The position numbers and the translations under genes are program-made. A stretch of DNA of 64,000 nucleotides from Typha latifolia (lineage: Eukaryota > Streptophyta > Magnoliopsida > Poales > Typhaceae): assembly GCA_019914945.1 (NCBI GenBank), contig CM034104.1, positions 13,318,046-13,382,045 of the forward strand. The letters are read 5' to 3'. The number at the start of each line of letters is the position of its first letter. The first letter of the stretch is position 1. Shown in pieces: positions 25,198 through 40,100 of the stretch. Below the pieces are notes generated by a model. It was given only the letters and a program-made list of their open reading frames with translations, searched no databases and had not been told where the DNA came from.

Positions 25198-28100
25198 AAG
25201 TAACAGAGAAATTCTTTTTTAGTTATGAATTTTAAGTAAGTTAATACATTTTTAAAATTTTTAGGCTTTATATGTGAGTAACTTTTATTTTCTTACATTT
25301 TTTCTAAAGTTTTACAAAATTTCTATATTTAAAATTTTACGTAATTAAAAAATAATTGATCCAATACAAATGGCCGATACGTATCATTTCCCGAATGGTC
25401 GATACTGGAAACCCTATCAAAGCTGGTAACTGAGGACCACATTTATTTATCCCCCACTTAGTTATTGACCTTTCTCAGTTCTCTACCGTCAAAAGGAAAA
25501 AGAACCAAACAAAGACTAAAAGAGACCACAATATTAGTTAGGGGATCAGTAAATACTCATGGCATTCCACACATCTCTTAATGCTCTTTCAGCTGCACAA
25601 TGTGAGAACATAATAAGAAAAGGAAAATAATAAAAACAATAAGTACGCAATTTATATTATTAATTAACCACTAGTAAGAGCTGACTAATAGAAATTAGCA
25701 ATTATACTTCGTCACAAAGTCAGAAAGCACAATATTCCAAAGAGCACTCTTTAACTGTAGGAATTCAAATGCAAAAACAAAAAATGCATCTTACATATCT
25801 TACTTAAATAGTATTTGGCATGCATCTTCATTGCCAAATTTAGAAAATCAAGGCAATGTTAAGAAAGTTTACATTGGTTCATTTAAGAGGGAAATGAAGG
25901 TAGACAAACAGTTTATCACCTTTGACGGCACGTAGAAGACTCCATTTGGAGCTAGCAGCAGCTGGTCCTTTAAATCAACCAAAACATGTTGATCTGGTGA
26001 ATATGAGCTAACACCAAGTACATTTGTCTTCGATGGAAATACTTTTCCCAAGCATGTGCAGAAGCATAAATTGTATGCTATTATCATAGATGGATAAAGA
26101 GACTGGAAATCCAGCACAACAACTGGATCAGAATAGAACCCAGATTCTGGCTCCATCACAAGTGGTAAACACTCCATTGCAGGTTGTGATGCAACCTACA
26201 AGTTATGGAACATTAATCATGTTATCATTATCTAGATCACAATACCTCATCAAGTAAGAATGTTTTAAAACATACACACAAACAACTTCAATCTTCAGTG
26301 TATGATGCAACAAATAAAAACATATTCAAAGAAAAATAATACCAAAAAGATGAATATATGGCATGTGAGACTAGTAGCTATCATTTGATAGTCCTTGAAT
26401 GAATAGTATTTGGCAATTATTAACTCTTTCAAGTTGTTGTAAGATGTTTATTGTAGGAAGATGCCTTGCAGATACTATAAGCATCGACTTCTGAACTGCT
26501 AGCCATATCTACAACTGCCAATACATAGAACACTTTTTGAAGGGTCACAATGAAACAGGCATGTGAAATCCACTGACATGCAAACCATCCAAAAAGAAAT
26601 TCTAGAACAGGGAAAACAGAAGATAAGACAGATGGGACGAAAGCTTTCAGACTTCCAAAACAGAAGTACTGGTAGGTGACCAAAGAGTACTTGGCTGATA
26701 TACACAAAAGTCACATGGCCAATTATGAGTTTAAAAGGGAAGTGGGGTCTTCTGGCTGCCTTCATATTTCCTGAAACAATGTTACACAGAATTAGACTGC
26801 AACATAGGTATCTGCAAAGTGTTACTTTGGAGTCAACACAATGATTCCAGTGCAGATTAGTTAATTGTCTTTTCTGCAGTATAAGTCTACCAATCCAAAG
26901 CCTTGACCTATCTAAGGATGAGAAACAAATTGGGTGGAAAGAAAAACCTCACTCTTTCTTGAAAACCAGGCTAAATCAACAACAAAGTGACAAACCATGC
27001 ATCTAAGCTACTTAAAGTTGGCAATTCCAACCCCCTCATCAACAGTGACATCTAATTATAAGATTTTGACATTCACATTCTGGAAACTTGATATATAATC
27101 GGTAAGATATTATGTATAAGTAGGTAGTTCCTTTGCCCCAATAAAAGATTTACTCCAAAGCTCATTCACATGTACAAGTGAATAACATGTGAGCACATAC
27201 CTAATCAAGCTTCACAGAACAAACTGTGAAATAGTGAGAAATAAATAAATGATAGCATCAACGACAAACAAAATTTCAAAACAAAAAATACTGGTGATAG
27301 TGACAATGAACCTGATGGCTTCCTGGAGAGATAGCAAGATAATTTTGCGTATGGGCTAATCTTAGGAGCATAGACTCAACACGGAACTGTGAACCCCGAG
27401 ATAGTACAGAGAAGAAATCAATACCAAAAACACGAGCAAGTTCAGATGTTCGATTGATCTGCAAAAGGTAAGAACAGTTTGAACAACATCAATGACCAAC
27501 ATCAGTGTAACCAAGCAACTTGTATCAGTATGTATTAACCAACAAAAGGAAGAGCAAATAGGTAAACGTAAATGCAACTGTACCAAAGTAAAGCAGGAAG
27601 AAAGAACATTCTGCAAGGTCAGAGAAAACATTAGTTGACCCCATTAACAATGGAGAGAATTTTGGGCTAGAATTTCTTGCTACACCTTACCTTACCCAAA
27701 TAAGTTTGTTAAAGTACATACACAGAAGATAGTAAATTAATAAGTGTACCAAAGTAAAGCAGGAAGAAAGGACATTCTGCAAGGTCAGAGAAAACATTAG
27801 TTGACCCCGTTAACAATGGAGAGAATTTTGGGCTAGAATTTCTTGCTACACCTCACTAAAATAAGTTCCTCCCTGATGTCAGACCAAACTGAACCTCAAA
27901 ACATATGCCAAGAAAGCAAGTCTAAAAAATAAGGACAAAACAAGATAGCTAGGAGAATGTCATAATTTACCCAAATAAGTTTGTTAAAGTACATACACAG
28001 AAGATAGTAAATTAATAAGTGGATGATTTCTTGTCAAAAGAATGAAGATAAAATGAGAGTAAGGAAAAAAAAAATCATCATTTTCTCTGCAAAGCAATCA

Positions 28101-31100
28101 TGACTACATCACTGATTAGGAAAAGTCTCCTATAATAGGAGAGCAGCAAGATCCAAAAACCAGTAATTCATTCCAGAACTTGAAAGCCTAACAACTTTCA
28201 AGTGCAACCTATCCTTAGTCCCACTCTTATCATCGAATGAAATATGAAAATTGCAGCGCAAATGTCTTTACCATATCTAGTTGATTTACTATTTGAAGAT
28301 TAAGCTTAGCCCTCTCCATAATATATTCTATGCATCGATATCTAGCTCGTCCAGGACCACTTGAAAACCATTTATTCAATATTCTGCATGGAATTAATGG
28401 TATCTTTCGCCTCAAGACTTCTTCAGCCACAGCTTCAACACTATACATATTAAGTTTAACTTCTGTACGAATGAGACGCCACAAGTTTAGCACTATCCTT
28501 CCTGTAACATGTACACCGCTGGCATGGGTACGACTCCAGTCATCCTCAACCATGTCTTCAAGAATAACATCAGCAATTGAAGCTTCGGACTGCATAACTT
28601 CAGAATCAGCAGCTGAATCATTAGCTCTTCGCTTTACCTCATGTGTTGGTATCCTGGAAATCTTTTTCAGTAAGCTTATGCCTAGATGGGCAGCTCTTTC
28701 AGCAAGAAACCCCACAGACCCACCTTGAATCTCCCATCCCATCAGAACATCTGGATCAATAGAAGATATCATGTCTGAAAGATGGACCAAAAGATGTTTC
28801 TCTTCAAAGAAGATGAAAATTTTGACACCAGAAACTCCATCAACATTTCTACACATGAAAAGAAATTTATTTAGAAAAACATATGAACATAACAGGAGAG
28901 GAACTTTCATGCCACAAATAGAGAAACCAGATCACATTAAGAAAGTCAGCAAATGTAGCCTGAACCAGGGAGAATGATAAACCTATTCGGAACCAGCTTT
29001 GGAAATCAAGATATGAAAACAGAAACAAAATATATAGAACAATCAAAGTATGATCATAAAACAATTCCCAGGATAAAGTCAAAAACAAAGACCACTATAA
29101 AGAACACCTAGAAAGATAAGGGAAAGAATTCACGACCTGCCATCGTATCACCCTTGATGGGGAAAAAGCAGCAAATCCTTGCTAATCCACTATCTGCTCT
29201 AGTCTAGGAACGACCTTTCGGTCATTTCCACATTTCAGTAAAATTAACTGCTCCATTCGATACCACTAGGAAAATTAGACATTTTAAAAAACTACAAGGT
29301 AGAGATAATAACCTAATTATCCATGTTAAATAGCCAATTACTCTAAAATCTTAAGCTATTAAAGAATTGTGGCACTTTTAGGGTCAAAATAATTTAAGAG
29401 GGTCAAGAGATGAAGTATAGATTAAATGGCTGGATGTTTTTATCTGTTTAATTGCATATAGGTCTGGGTGGATTTGAACTCAGGACCTTTTGCTCAAATA
29501 TAACAACCCATTGAATCACATTGCGTCATGAATCACCTATTTGACAAATTTGGTGGCGAATTATATCCTCATTCCTCAGTGAGGATATGATTCTGATTCC
29601 TTATTCACCTATATGAAACCTTTCACCAACCAAATAACAAATGTATACAGGCTTTTAAAACTTAAATGCAATAGTGACTTGTAAAAAAAATCACAATCAA
29701 TTTTGGAGGTTGTTTAAAAATTCTGTGAAGATGGTCACTTGTACAAAAAAGAAAAAAGAAAAACAAAAGATGGAAAGCATGTGTGTTAATAATAAGAATA
29801 CAAGAGGTTAAGCATATTTTAGAAGTGCAATAAGAAAAGATATTAAGATATACAGTAAAGTTCAGCAGAGACTTTGTGGTTCTAAAAGTGCAGTCATATT
29901 CAATTCCTACATTGTGTACTATGCAGGATAGATCAGAAACACTAATGATGAAGGTTAAAGGAGAAACAAAAAAAGCAACCAATCAACAAAGGCTTAGTTT
30001 GGCATCCGCAAAACATCTATACAGATATGACAAGGCATATGCTCCACAAACATCATTTATTGGCTCCATCAAGAAATTAATTATCAAAACTAAAATATCA
30101 GGTTCAAAATAAGCAAATAAAAAGAAATAATAGCTAGAGGAAAAGGTTAATATGTACAATCTAAAAACTAAGTTAATGCATTCTTCTTAAGAACCACAAT
30201 AGGCCATTGAGTCCTCCAATTTACCAGCATCTACAATGATTTGAAATTTCAATATCAATCTACATCCTAGAACATGATAAGGCAAAAGCTTTTACTAAGG
30301 CAGTCAGCTAGGCAGATCTAAGTGGAGCCTAGGTACATTTTGTCTAGTGCAAGTGCCTAGGCGAAGGCGCACATTTTTAAAGCAATAGACAGAATACAAA
30401 ACAGATATAACACCTTTTAAATGGCACGTCATTCTTAGCACACAATAATACATAAACTTCAAAGGTAGGGCTTGCATCGTCCTCAACAGCAAGAGATATA
30501 ATGTTGATGGCATCATGCCGAGGATCAGGACGGAGATCTCCTCTGCATCCTGCAAGAACCTGCAGTCCAATTTAATAACATGTTGATAAGAAGATCTAAT
30601 AAGAATGTAAGCAAATTTCAGTTTCTCTAATAGGCTAGTAGTTTCTAGAGACATCAGTTGTTTAACATGATATTAATGCAATAACTCTCAGTTCAAATCC
30701 TACTGTTCCAATGATATGTTGGAAGACAGATATCAACCCAACTAATGCCAATTGGGAAGATGATAGGCCTACTAATTTGAGCCCAGAAGGGTGGAGTGGA
30801 CAAAAGACGTAAAAAACAATTTCCTATTACAGTTTATTTAAGAGCTTAAGTTTTTAGAGGAATCAGTGCTTTTGATACTCATGAATGGTGAAACATAAAT
30901 GTAGCACAAGTGATTGCGTTTAATCAACTAGAAAACCAATTTACTACTTTACTTAAAAAAATCACATTCTTAATTTTACAAATCAGATCAATTGTGGAAC
31001 AAACAGCTACATGTATATACAATTAGAAAAAAAGAGAGGAAAGATAAGGACCTCAATGCTCACTATCGTTAGCTGTTGTCCATGGCCCAGACTAGCGGGA

Positions 31101-34100
31101 TCACGAAATCCAATTTGACTAAGAGGGGTTAGCTCAGGTTTCTCATCCAAGAAAGATATCTGAGAGACATCATGCAAAATATCAGACGCCATCTTTTGCT
31201 TCATCTGAACACCATCTAATGTTGACTTGCTGGGAATACTATTAACACGAGCAAAGAAACTTCCAGACTGAGCAGATATATTTTTGTATTGAACAGATTT
31301 AGGTACATCAGAATTCAAATGAAGAGCAACTCTAGCTTGTAGAAAGGAAGAATCACAAGCATCTCCGAGTGTATCTTGCTGGGAGAATGATGCTTTCTCA
31401 CTACAGGAGGAATCTAATCCTTCTCCACTAGCTTGTAGACTATCATTTATCTTGGATGAAGGATCTTGTGCTAACAATGAGATGCTCGTCTTAGAGCCAC
31501 CTAATGTTATAGAGTTCGCAGTAAGACAAACAATCAATGTCAGGGACAATAAAGGAATGTGGAGGGGGGGAACTGTTCATACCACAGTCATTGTTTATAC
31601 AAATAGTTCCTGGCAGATCTTGAAGAAGCCATTCCTGAACAGATTCCAAGGTTGGTGGTGAAATTGCATGTGTTAGCACATACAAAATTGAACCATCATT
31701 TTGGAAGTGAGTTAAGATTCCTAGAGCAGATTCTTGAGAATTAAGGTTTCCCACGTGTTGAAATGATTCATAATGCTTCTTCATTTCAAAGTTCCTACTG
31801 AAAAATGGAAGAGGATCATTCAACCCCTGCCTAGCAGCTGAACAAGAAAACATAAAGAGAAAAACATAAGAATTTACAAGAAAAAAGAAACGTAACAATT
31901 TAGTATACTTCTCATTAAGAAATTAAAGTAAATATCACTATATTTGAGTCCAACTTTATTTCAGAGTAGAAATAAGTCAATAACTGCCAGCACGGCATAT
32001 GGTTCTTAATAAAAATGTAATTAGCTACTTCATATTTTCATTAGTTAAAGTAGGCATCTATCATTCTATTGCCCAAAATTTGAATCATCCGAAACAGATC
32101 TGCCGATACGGCCAAGAAATATCAATTTATTAAGTGGTTGATCTCGACCCTGAAACTGATACTTCGAACCTTCCAGTCCATTAGTAAGAGAGGCCCGGTC
32201 ATCTCTTGAAAGAGAAGACCTTCCTCGGCTCAATGAAGGGATTCAGTAAAGATGCTAGGCCTGGGTTGTAAGGCCTTCTGTATGGGATTTGCCTAGGCAT
32301 TAGTTGGTCTATCAACCTGACTACCACTCAAAATTTGTAAGTTGTATAAGAAGACATCATGAGAAATTGTAAGGACAACATCACAAAAGCCCAAAGAATT
32401 AAAGACTAACGGATCACCACCTTGCCCAATACTACTGGGAGAGTCATCCATAATAGTATCAACTTGGTCTTTGGAGGGTGGCTGCCTGATAAAAGTCATC
32501 TGCACACATTCTAGAGAAATAAATTCAACCGGAAAAACAGTATATTATATAAGGCTTCAATGAATTGGTTCACGAATCATGATTTGGACCCACCTGAATA
32601 CCAGATTGAAGAACATTATTCTTTACTGCAGCACTCAATCCTGTAATACCTCTAAATTCTGTTCCATAATTCTTTGCAGAGGCAAGGTCTCCAGCCCTGT
32701 TACTGCCAGAATTCCTATCATTAGGCAAACTCGTCTGCTCTGGAAAAACGAATTCAGATGCACCTAATGCTTCAGTGCAGGTTATAGAAGAAGCTAAATT
32801 CCCCTCAACACAATGATGTGACCTTGCATTTGAGAGATCATTGGAAATGGCATGGAAATCTGGTGCCACTAAACAGGAATCCAAAGTATTGTTTGCTTTT
32901 TCCTCAGGTATCATCTTAATTCTAGGACTTTCAGATTCAGTCTGCTCAGATATGAAGCAACGTTTTCTCCTCATCAAGTCCCTCACAGAACACGTAGCCA
33001 AGGCCTTTCCTGCTATTCTGCCATAAGAATCTGTGCCTGCATTGACTACTGAAGCATGGTGACTCTTATCACCTTTGCATAAAGATGAGGCAGTAGAGAC
33101 CCCATGATATTCCAGCAAATTTTCAGAAGATTCAATAGAAGCACGTTTAGTAACTTTTTCTTCCCTCTTTTTAGTGGAAAGAGGTAAAGGGCCCCATGGA
33201 AGTTCATTTCTTTCACACTTACTAATGCTCTTTCTAGTTTTGCACTTTTTTACCAGAGAAAGTGACACTTCATCATTTTCAGTACTCATATGGATGGAGA
33301 AAGGGTCACCTTCTTGAGGAGCTCTAACATTATGATCAGCTGATCCATCAATTTGAGAAATTGTATCACCTGATGAAGCACTACCCATATGCATGTTAAC
33401 ATCTAAACAAGATGTTTGTTCCTTCTGGCCTTCAGATGCTATGTCACCTTCAGCCGAATCAAGAATATCCTGACATTCCTGTTGGGAAGCACATTCATAA
33501 TCCAGATGAGCCGTCTCTAAAGCAACTTTGTAGGATTTTGTTTGAAATAAAGGACTGAGAATTGCTTCATTCATTAGTTCATCATCAGTAGTCAAGTCTT
33601 CTGCAGCCTGGGAAGAGGCCAACCAGCTTAAAAGTCCAATGGCATCAGAGTCCATGCTCTACAAAAGAACAACAGACACCACATAAACTAATCAAAATAA
33701 CCGTGTACCAACTTTTGAGTTTGATAAAAAAAAAGTGAAAAGCAAAAATTAATACCAGATGTTCCTAAATGGTGATTGGGAAACAACTTTCTTAGAACTA
33801 CTAACCAGCTCAGACATCTAGAAGGGACAAGGAATTCAAATACAACTTATCTATATAAAGCCAAAATTAGATATCATGACTTTGAAGCTGGCATTCAGTA
33901 TGCATAATGAGGCCCATCGTTCTGATATGAGTCACAAAACTTGCCTAAAGAAAAGATCCACCTTATCTATAAAATTTCCTAGGGCCTCATGAATGTCAGC
34001 AATAGACTTCTGAATTTCAGAATCACAAAATAGTCAATAATTCAAAATTAGAAGAACTGCAAAAAAAAAAAAAGTTTAATAATAGAAATAAGGTAGTAAA

Positions 34101-37100
34101 TGCACCGAATTGTTCAAATATTAAGCAAGAGATCCAAAGTTAGGCTACCAGACGATTAGGTACAAGAACCACTGTCCAATCATGATATGAGAGACAGCCA
34201 AGGAGAAAAAAAACTCTACATAAACCGCTGCCATCTTCACCCCTCCCTCCCTCTTCTGGTAGTACCGGTCATCTTCTAGTGTTAGCCTTCACGTGTTATG
34301 GCCGTTCAATGTGGTGTTTTCTCATTGAGGCTTTCATAGTGAAAGTCATAGGAAAATTTTTAGTTTAATGGATTAATGGATATGGACTAAGACATCCTAG
34401 CCAAATCAAGCTTGATTTCTTGTGTTATCAAGTGCCCAAGATATGTGGTGCCATAGATAAGAGGAAACCAAATCATCACCCACGAGCTACACAAAAAGCT
34501 TCAAGGTCCATGGTTCACTTACATCTATGAAAAAAAAAAATGTTGACAAAAACAGTTTTAAGTAAAGGCTTGATCACAAAAGCCAACAATATGAAACTAT
34601 CATGATAACATGAATGCTATATTTCCATAAAATTCATCAAATATCAAATACATTAAAAAAAAAAGAAGCAACTCATGATATGTCATACTTAATAGTTAAT
34701 AGTGGCCATAAAAATAGTACTCAACTGCAGAAGCAAGAAACCAATAAGGCTCTCAAGGTTCTCCCAGAAACTAAAAAACTACCTTGAGATCGCCTGCTTC
34801 AACCATTTGTGACGATGATCCTTGAAGGTTGGTAGACATCAATTCTTGACATTCATAATTCATCTCAGAGTGTATAGTGTCTTCATTTTCTTTGCATGAA
34901 AATCCAAATGACAGTCTTTTCTTCCCGTTTTCTTCTTCAGTACATCTGAAAGTTCCATAATTAGCATTGCTTAAATTCTTCTGCTCTGTATCTTCAATTA
35001 ATCCTGCAATGTTGGTCGATGCTGTAATGCACTTCTCTAGCTTCCCAGAATCAGAAACTGCAGAAACATTCTGAAAGGATATTTTCTCTTCTGGAAGCAA
35101 CTCAGATAGTGCATTCGCATATCTAAGATCATGCAAAAAACTTCTCAAAACATTTTCTGGTTGAGGTTTACTACTGTCAGGAAGCTTTACTGCCTCCTGC
35201 ATTCCAGAACGTTGGAACTCCTAAAGAAAAGATAGCAAGTCAACATAACTAGAAATCAAACTTGATCTTGTTAAAATGAACAATCCTACAGAATAATCTA
35301 GACATGAATATTAGAAAACCGAACCTCCCAAATAGGTAAGAGTGATTGAACCATTTTTGTCTCTGATGTAACTTGAGAAAGAGATGTATACATTTTATAT
35401 TTCTCATTGAGGATGTCTGCAAGTAAAAACTCAAGTCAAAAGCACAATTATGACTACAGAAGAAAAATGGTTAAAGATTATCCCATAAAACCAAACCATC
35501 TACACTTGAGTCTGCCTCGAGCATTGAGGTACTCTGACGTCGAATTAAGTTGACTCCCGTACTTTCAGTGGTTACATGTCCACTAGCTGAATCTTCCCAT
35601 AACGATGCATTTGGAACTGTCGAAGATATCCAGATTGCCGGATTTCCAACTGCATCACTATCCAAATCTGCCTAATATTAATTATTAAAGAGTAATTGTG
35701 TAGAGGGAAAAGCACTAGACCAAAAATAACCAAGGTGACAAGCAAAATTCAGAATGACCAACCTGTAGACTAGCAGATAAAGAAACTGACTTTTCTTTCA
35801 ATTTCATGAAATCCTCTACATTACATGCTATCTTGGAGTCGAAGGAGTCAGGTAATGGAGGACGAAACTTCATATTTGAAACATGTATGTGGCTCATCCC
35901 ATACAAGTTATAGTCAACCTACATCATTCCAAAGAAACTTAAGAAAAGCTCCTTCTAATGTGCTTCAAGAGAACAAAACAGACTAGATGAAATAAAGGTA
36001 ATAAATTTCAACTACTGTTGACGGTACCTTAAGAAAAAAAAGGCACAATAATAATTGACAATATCTCAATAATCAGAAGTAAATTCTTGGATTTGAAGGA
36101 TAAGGAACAGGGTGTACAGATATGATGCTCATGCTTAAAAGAGGAGGTAAAGTAAAAAAAATCAAATTTTGTATAAAAAGACTATGGCTAATACTGGGCC
36201 GAAACTAAGGGAAACCGGGTTTCAGCCACTACTTCAAATCAGTAATGGCAGATACTGATATGTACCAATATATACATATCAATATCGGCCAATACTTCAA
36301 ACCATGGACTAAATGTTACATGATTACAAATACTACAGCACTTAAAGATGTCAACACCATGTAAAGGCAGAGGGAACAGATTTCAAAATTACCATCAAAG
36401 GACTTGCAGCAAAAACCCTATTAAATAAGCATCATACCATCCAGCTTCACATGGACCATAAGATTGGAACCAGAATCCATATATCAACAACTCAATTCCA
36501 TTATATTAACCGTGCAACATAAAATGAAAAATGCACTTTCTGTTATTATTGCACATTGCAACCATTGGGAAAATGAATAATGGAAGCTGTAGTTTCTTAC
36601 CAGGAAATGAAGAAGATATGGAATATGAGATTCATACGGCTGAAGCATTCTATTAAGAATGGCACCGCCCTATGCCAAATTAAACGAATATTAGTTGCAA
36701 TCAATGAGCTATGCACTACTGATGACCTAAAAAAATGTATGAGTAAATCCCATAAATATTTCCTTAGTTAAAGAAAGAATCCACTAAGTGATGAGAAACA
36801 CATATAATCATGTCATCAAAAGTATAAGAAGATTTTAGTTAACAAAGAAAAAAAAAAGAGAAAGAGATAAACATGTATAAAGCAGCACAGAATAGGAGGT
36901 CTACTAGCCCAAAAGTATCATGCTGAAGAAGACAGCAGACTTCTACCTACCATCTACATCGACTCTTAAATGCACAGTACTGAGCAAAACCAGTTCGCCA
37001 CTTCTATTTGGAAGTACGTGAATTATGATGCGCAACAACAAGCCTTCTAACCAACCCTTGCTTTGACAAGGGAAATCCCATTTAAAGGGGAAATATATCA

Positions 37101-40100
37101 ATCCAATCAAAAGATTCAAGAAAGTCATTATTAAATACAGTAGTACAGTCACCTATTCTATTTGGAAGTATGGGCACTATGATGTGCAACGGCACCCCAA
37201 GTCAGCTCTTAACCAGGCAGAAAGAGCATTCCAACCAACCCCTTGCTTTGACAAGGAGAATCCTAGTTAAAGGGAAATATACTAATCCATTCAGAAGAGT
37301 CAAGAAAAAATTATTAATAGATCAATCAAAAAAAAGTATCCAGATCAATTCAGACTAATTCACGTGTATTTCTCTCCTGACGACTACAATATTCAAATTT
37401 ATAACAATTGTTCGCTGAGAAACATGTTATTCAGCAGCCTACATTTTGTTAGCATAAGAACAAAACTCTCTGAGAAAATAACAGATTTGCAACTATAAAA
37501 GTTACTATTTATGCCAAAGATAAATTAGTGCAGCAGGACAAGCCATTTTCTCTCTGCTTCTCACGATCCACCTATTCTGCCTGATCTATCCCCTCCCAAA
37601 TTGTCTTCTGTTGTCAGCTACTTATAGTAGGCAAGAGATTTAAGCCTACGCTGACAGGAACCTTTCTTCTTGTGATACTCCATAAAACCCTGATTCTTTC
37701 GTAGATTTTACCGAATACTAGACTACTAGTTAACTATTCTTCTTCACTTCTTCAAAGACAGCGTGCCAGCACTGAGTGGTTGATATTTACTGAGCTTCTT
37801 ATATATTAAACTTTCATAATGATCATTTAAGGTAAGAAATAAAAAGAATAATCAAAAGATAAGGAAAAAAAAAGTAAGACTAACCAACATACCAATAGAA
37901 GTCTTGCAGCATGAGCTACTTCCTGAGGATAATATCTTTAGTTCCATCAAGGAAATTCATGAAAGGAAATAGGTGATCTAGCCAAACATATTAAAACACA
38001 GAAAGGCAAAGTGAAAACAATGGCCCCTAAAAGGAGATAACAGTTATACTATATAAGATGCATTCTGTGAACAGAAGTACGGCAGGGAGCTCAACAAATT
38101 AATCCACAGACTACAGACACCGAAGAACAATAGAATAATACATGGGCGCACGCTATCGACTTCCATAACCTCAACACCTCAACCAAGCAACACAATTTTT
38201 TAACTAATTCACAAATTAAAGGAGAACCAATAACTCTGTGTTCTAGAGGAGATGGAGCAAACATTCTCTACACCCAATAAACTATCTGATCTTATCAAAA
38301 AACTGATTTACTGATATAGGTAGTAGAGCTATTAAAAAGAATAAAAATTCAAAGAACAGAAAAAAGAAAAGAGGTCCTTCAGGTTCAGGAAACCTGTGCT
38401 GGACCTTCTGGTGCAATGCAGTGATGTATTTCTTATCATTAGGACTTACAAATTCTTCCATAGTATCATATACTAGATAAGCATGAGAATGAGGACCTCA
38501 CTAGATTATTGCATAGCTGATAGCCTGATACTACTAACAGCCATGTGTATGGAAGAGCAAATAACAACAAAAAGATGCTTGGAGACGTAATTCTTAAGGC
38601 ATAGCATTGATAGAAACAATTTAATGAAAGGAAAGGGATGAGGATACAGGTAAATCTTTACAAAAAACTCTTCCATAAAATGATAGCCATATAGTGTTTT
38701 AGCCCGAACAAGGTTATATCCATGAACGTGTTGCCTTTTTGACGCACTTCGCATCTGAAAATTTTATTAAAGTTCATAACAAACTTGAAAGACAAATTAT
38801 ACAAAGTAACAGATGGAATTAAAAAAATGTGTAAGCATACCTTCAAAGCCTTCTCAATAGCATTAATAAAACCAGTCATACATTTATTGACTGCACAAGA
38901 CATATAATAAAAAAAAATAGTAAGCAAAGAATGTGCGTGACCATCACATATATCCAGAAAATCATCCTTTTACCATGGAACTACAAAGCATCAAGAAGAG
39001 CATAGTGCAGTTATACTAATGAAGAACCCAACTATCATAAAAATAGAAACTAGGTTCCACTGTAACAAACACTTTAAGAGGTAGTTTTCCTGCAGCAACA
39101 GTCATGGCAGTATTTTACCATTAATGGATGCAATTCAAAAGTAGAAGCCAAAGGGATTTCCCAGTTAGACATGGTAAACCGGAGACTTGCAGCATATGGA
39201 AGAAAGTAACTACCAGCCACATAACGATTATAGATGTGAGAAGCCCTGTACCTTACAACATAGCACATCATGATTATAAGTGAGCACAAATTCTGCCCAC
39301 ATAGACGAACAGGTATAGATGTCCAGTTGTCCACTAACTATTCTAAGCATGAAAGATGAAAAATAAGAGGGAAGTAATGTTGAATGATACCACAATTTCC
39401 TATAATTATAGTCAATAGAATGTGGATGATCACAAAATAGAACCGTTCACAAAGGAGATTAAGAAAATCTATACTTCCCTATATTTTTTAGATGAAAACA
39501 ATTTAAAAGTGTTCCGTATGACGTATCATTTTAGACTTAGGACAGAGAAATTTCTCCAACAATCTAAAGGAACAACAAACTAGGATTATTAAAATTCTTA
39601 ACACGATAGAGACAAGAAATTTTGGTTAAGAGATATTTTTGGCCATATAATTTCAGCTTGCAATGTCAAGAAGAGTTATTATGTTGCATGTAAGAAAGTG
39701 AAATATTACATGGAAATATGGAATAACATTCTAGATATTCCTTCTATACAAAATACACTTTACAACATGTATTACCTTCATCCGGATCTTGAAGTAGCTC
39801 ATCTGGGCATCGTACATAGAAATATGGCAAGGCCTAAAAAAAGAGAACCGGAATAAATTTCTGACACAACACTCGACGATTCATTATGCTTGCTATATCA
39901 GATTGCACATACTGGAAAGCAGTAGTCAAGAAATAAAGAGAATAACATCCACAATGCCGTGATGTGAGCTTAAAGATTCACCTAGTATCAGAATTCACCC
40001 AATTTAAATTCACAGTCAATTGAGAATTTTCAATTTTACAAGATGGATTAGAATATCACAGAAATCAGCTCCATGAAACTGGGACCTTTACAATAAAGTC

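Noticed and set aside
28330..28728. 132-aa plus-strand frame opposite REV3 exon 17
   Set aside because: Shadow of the strongly coding minus-strand REV3 exon.
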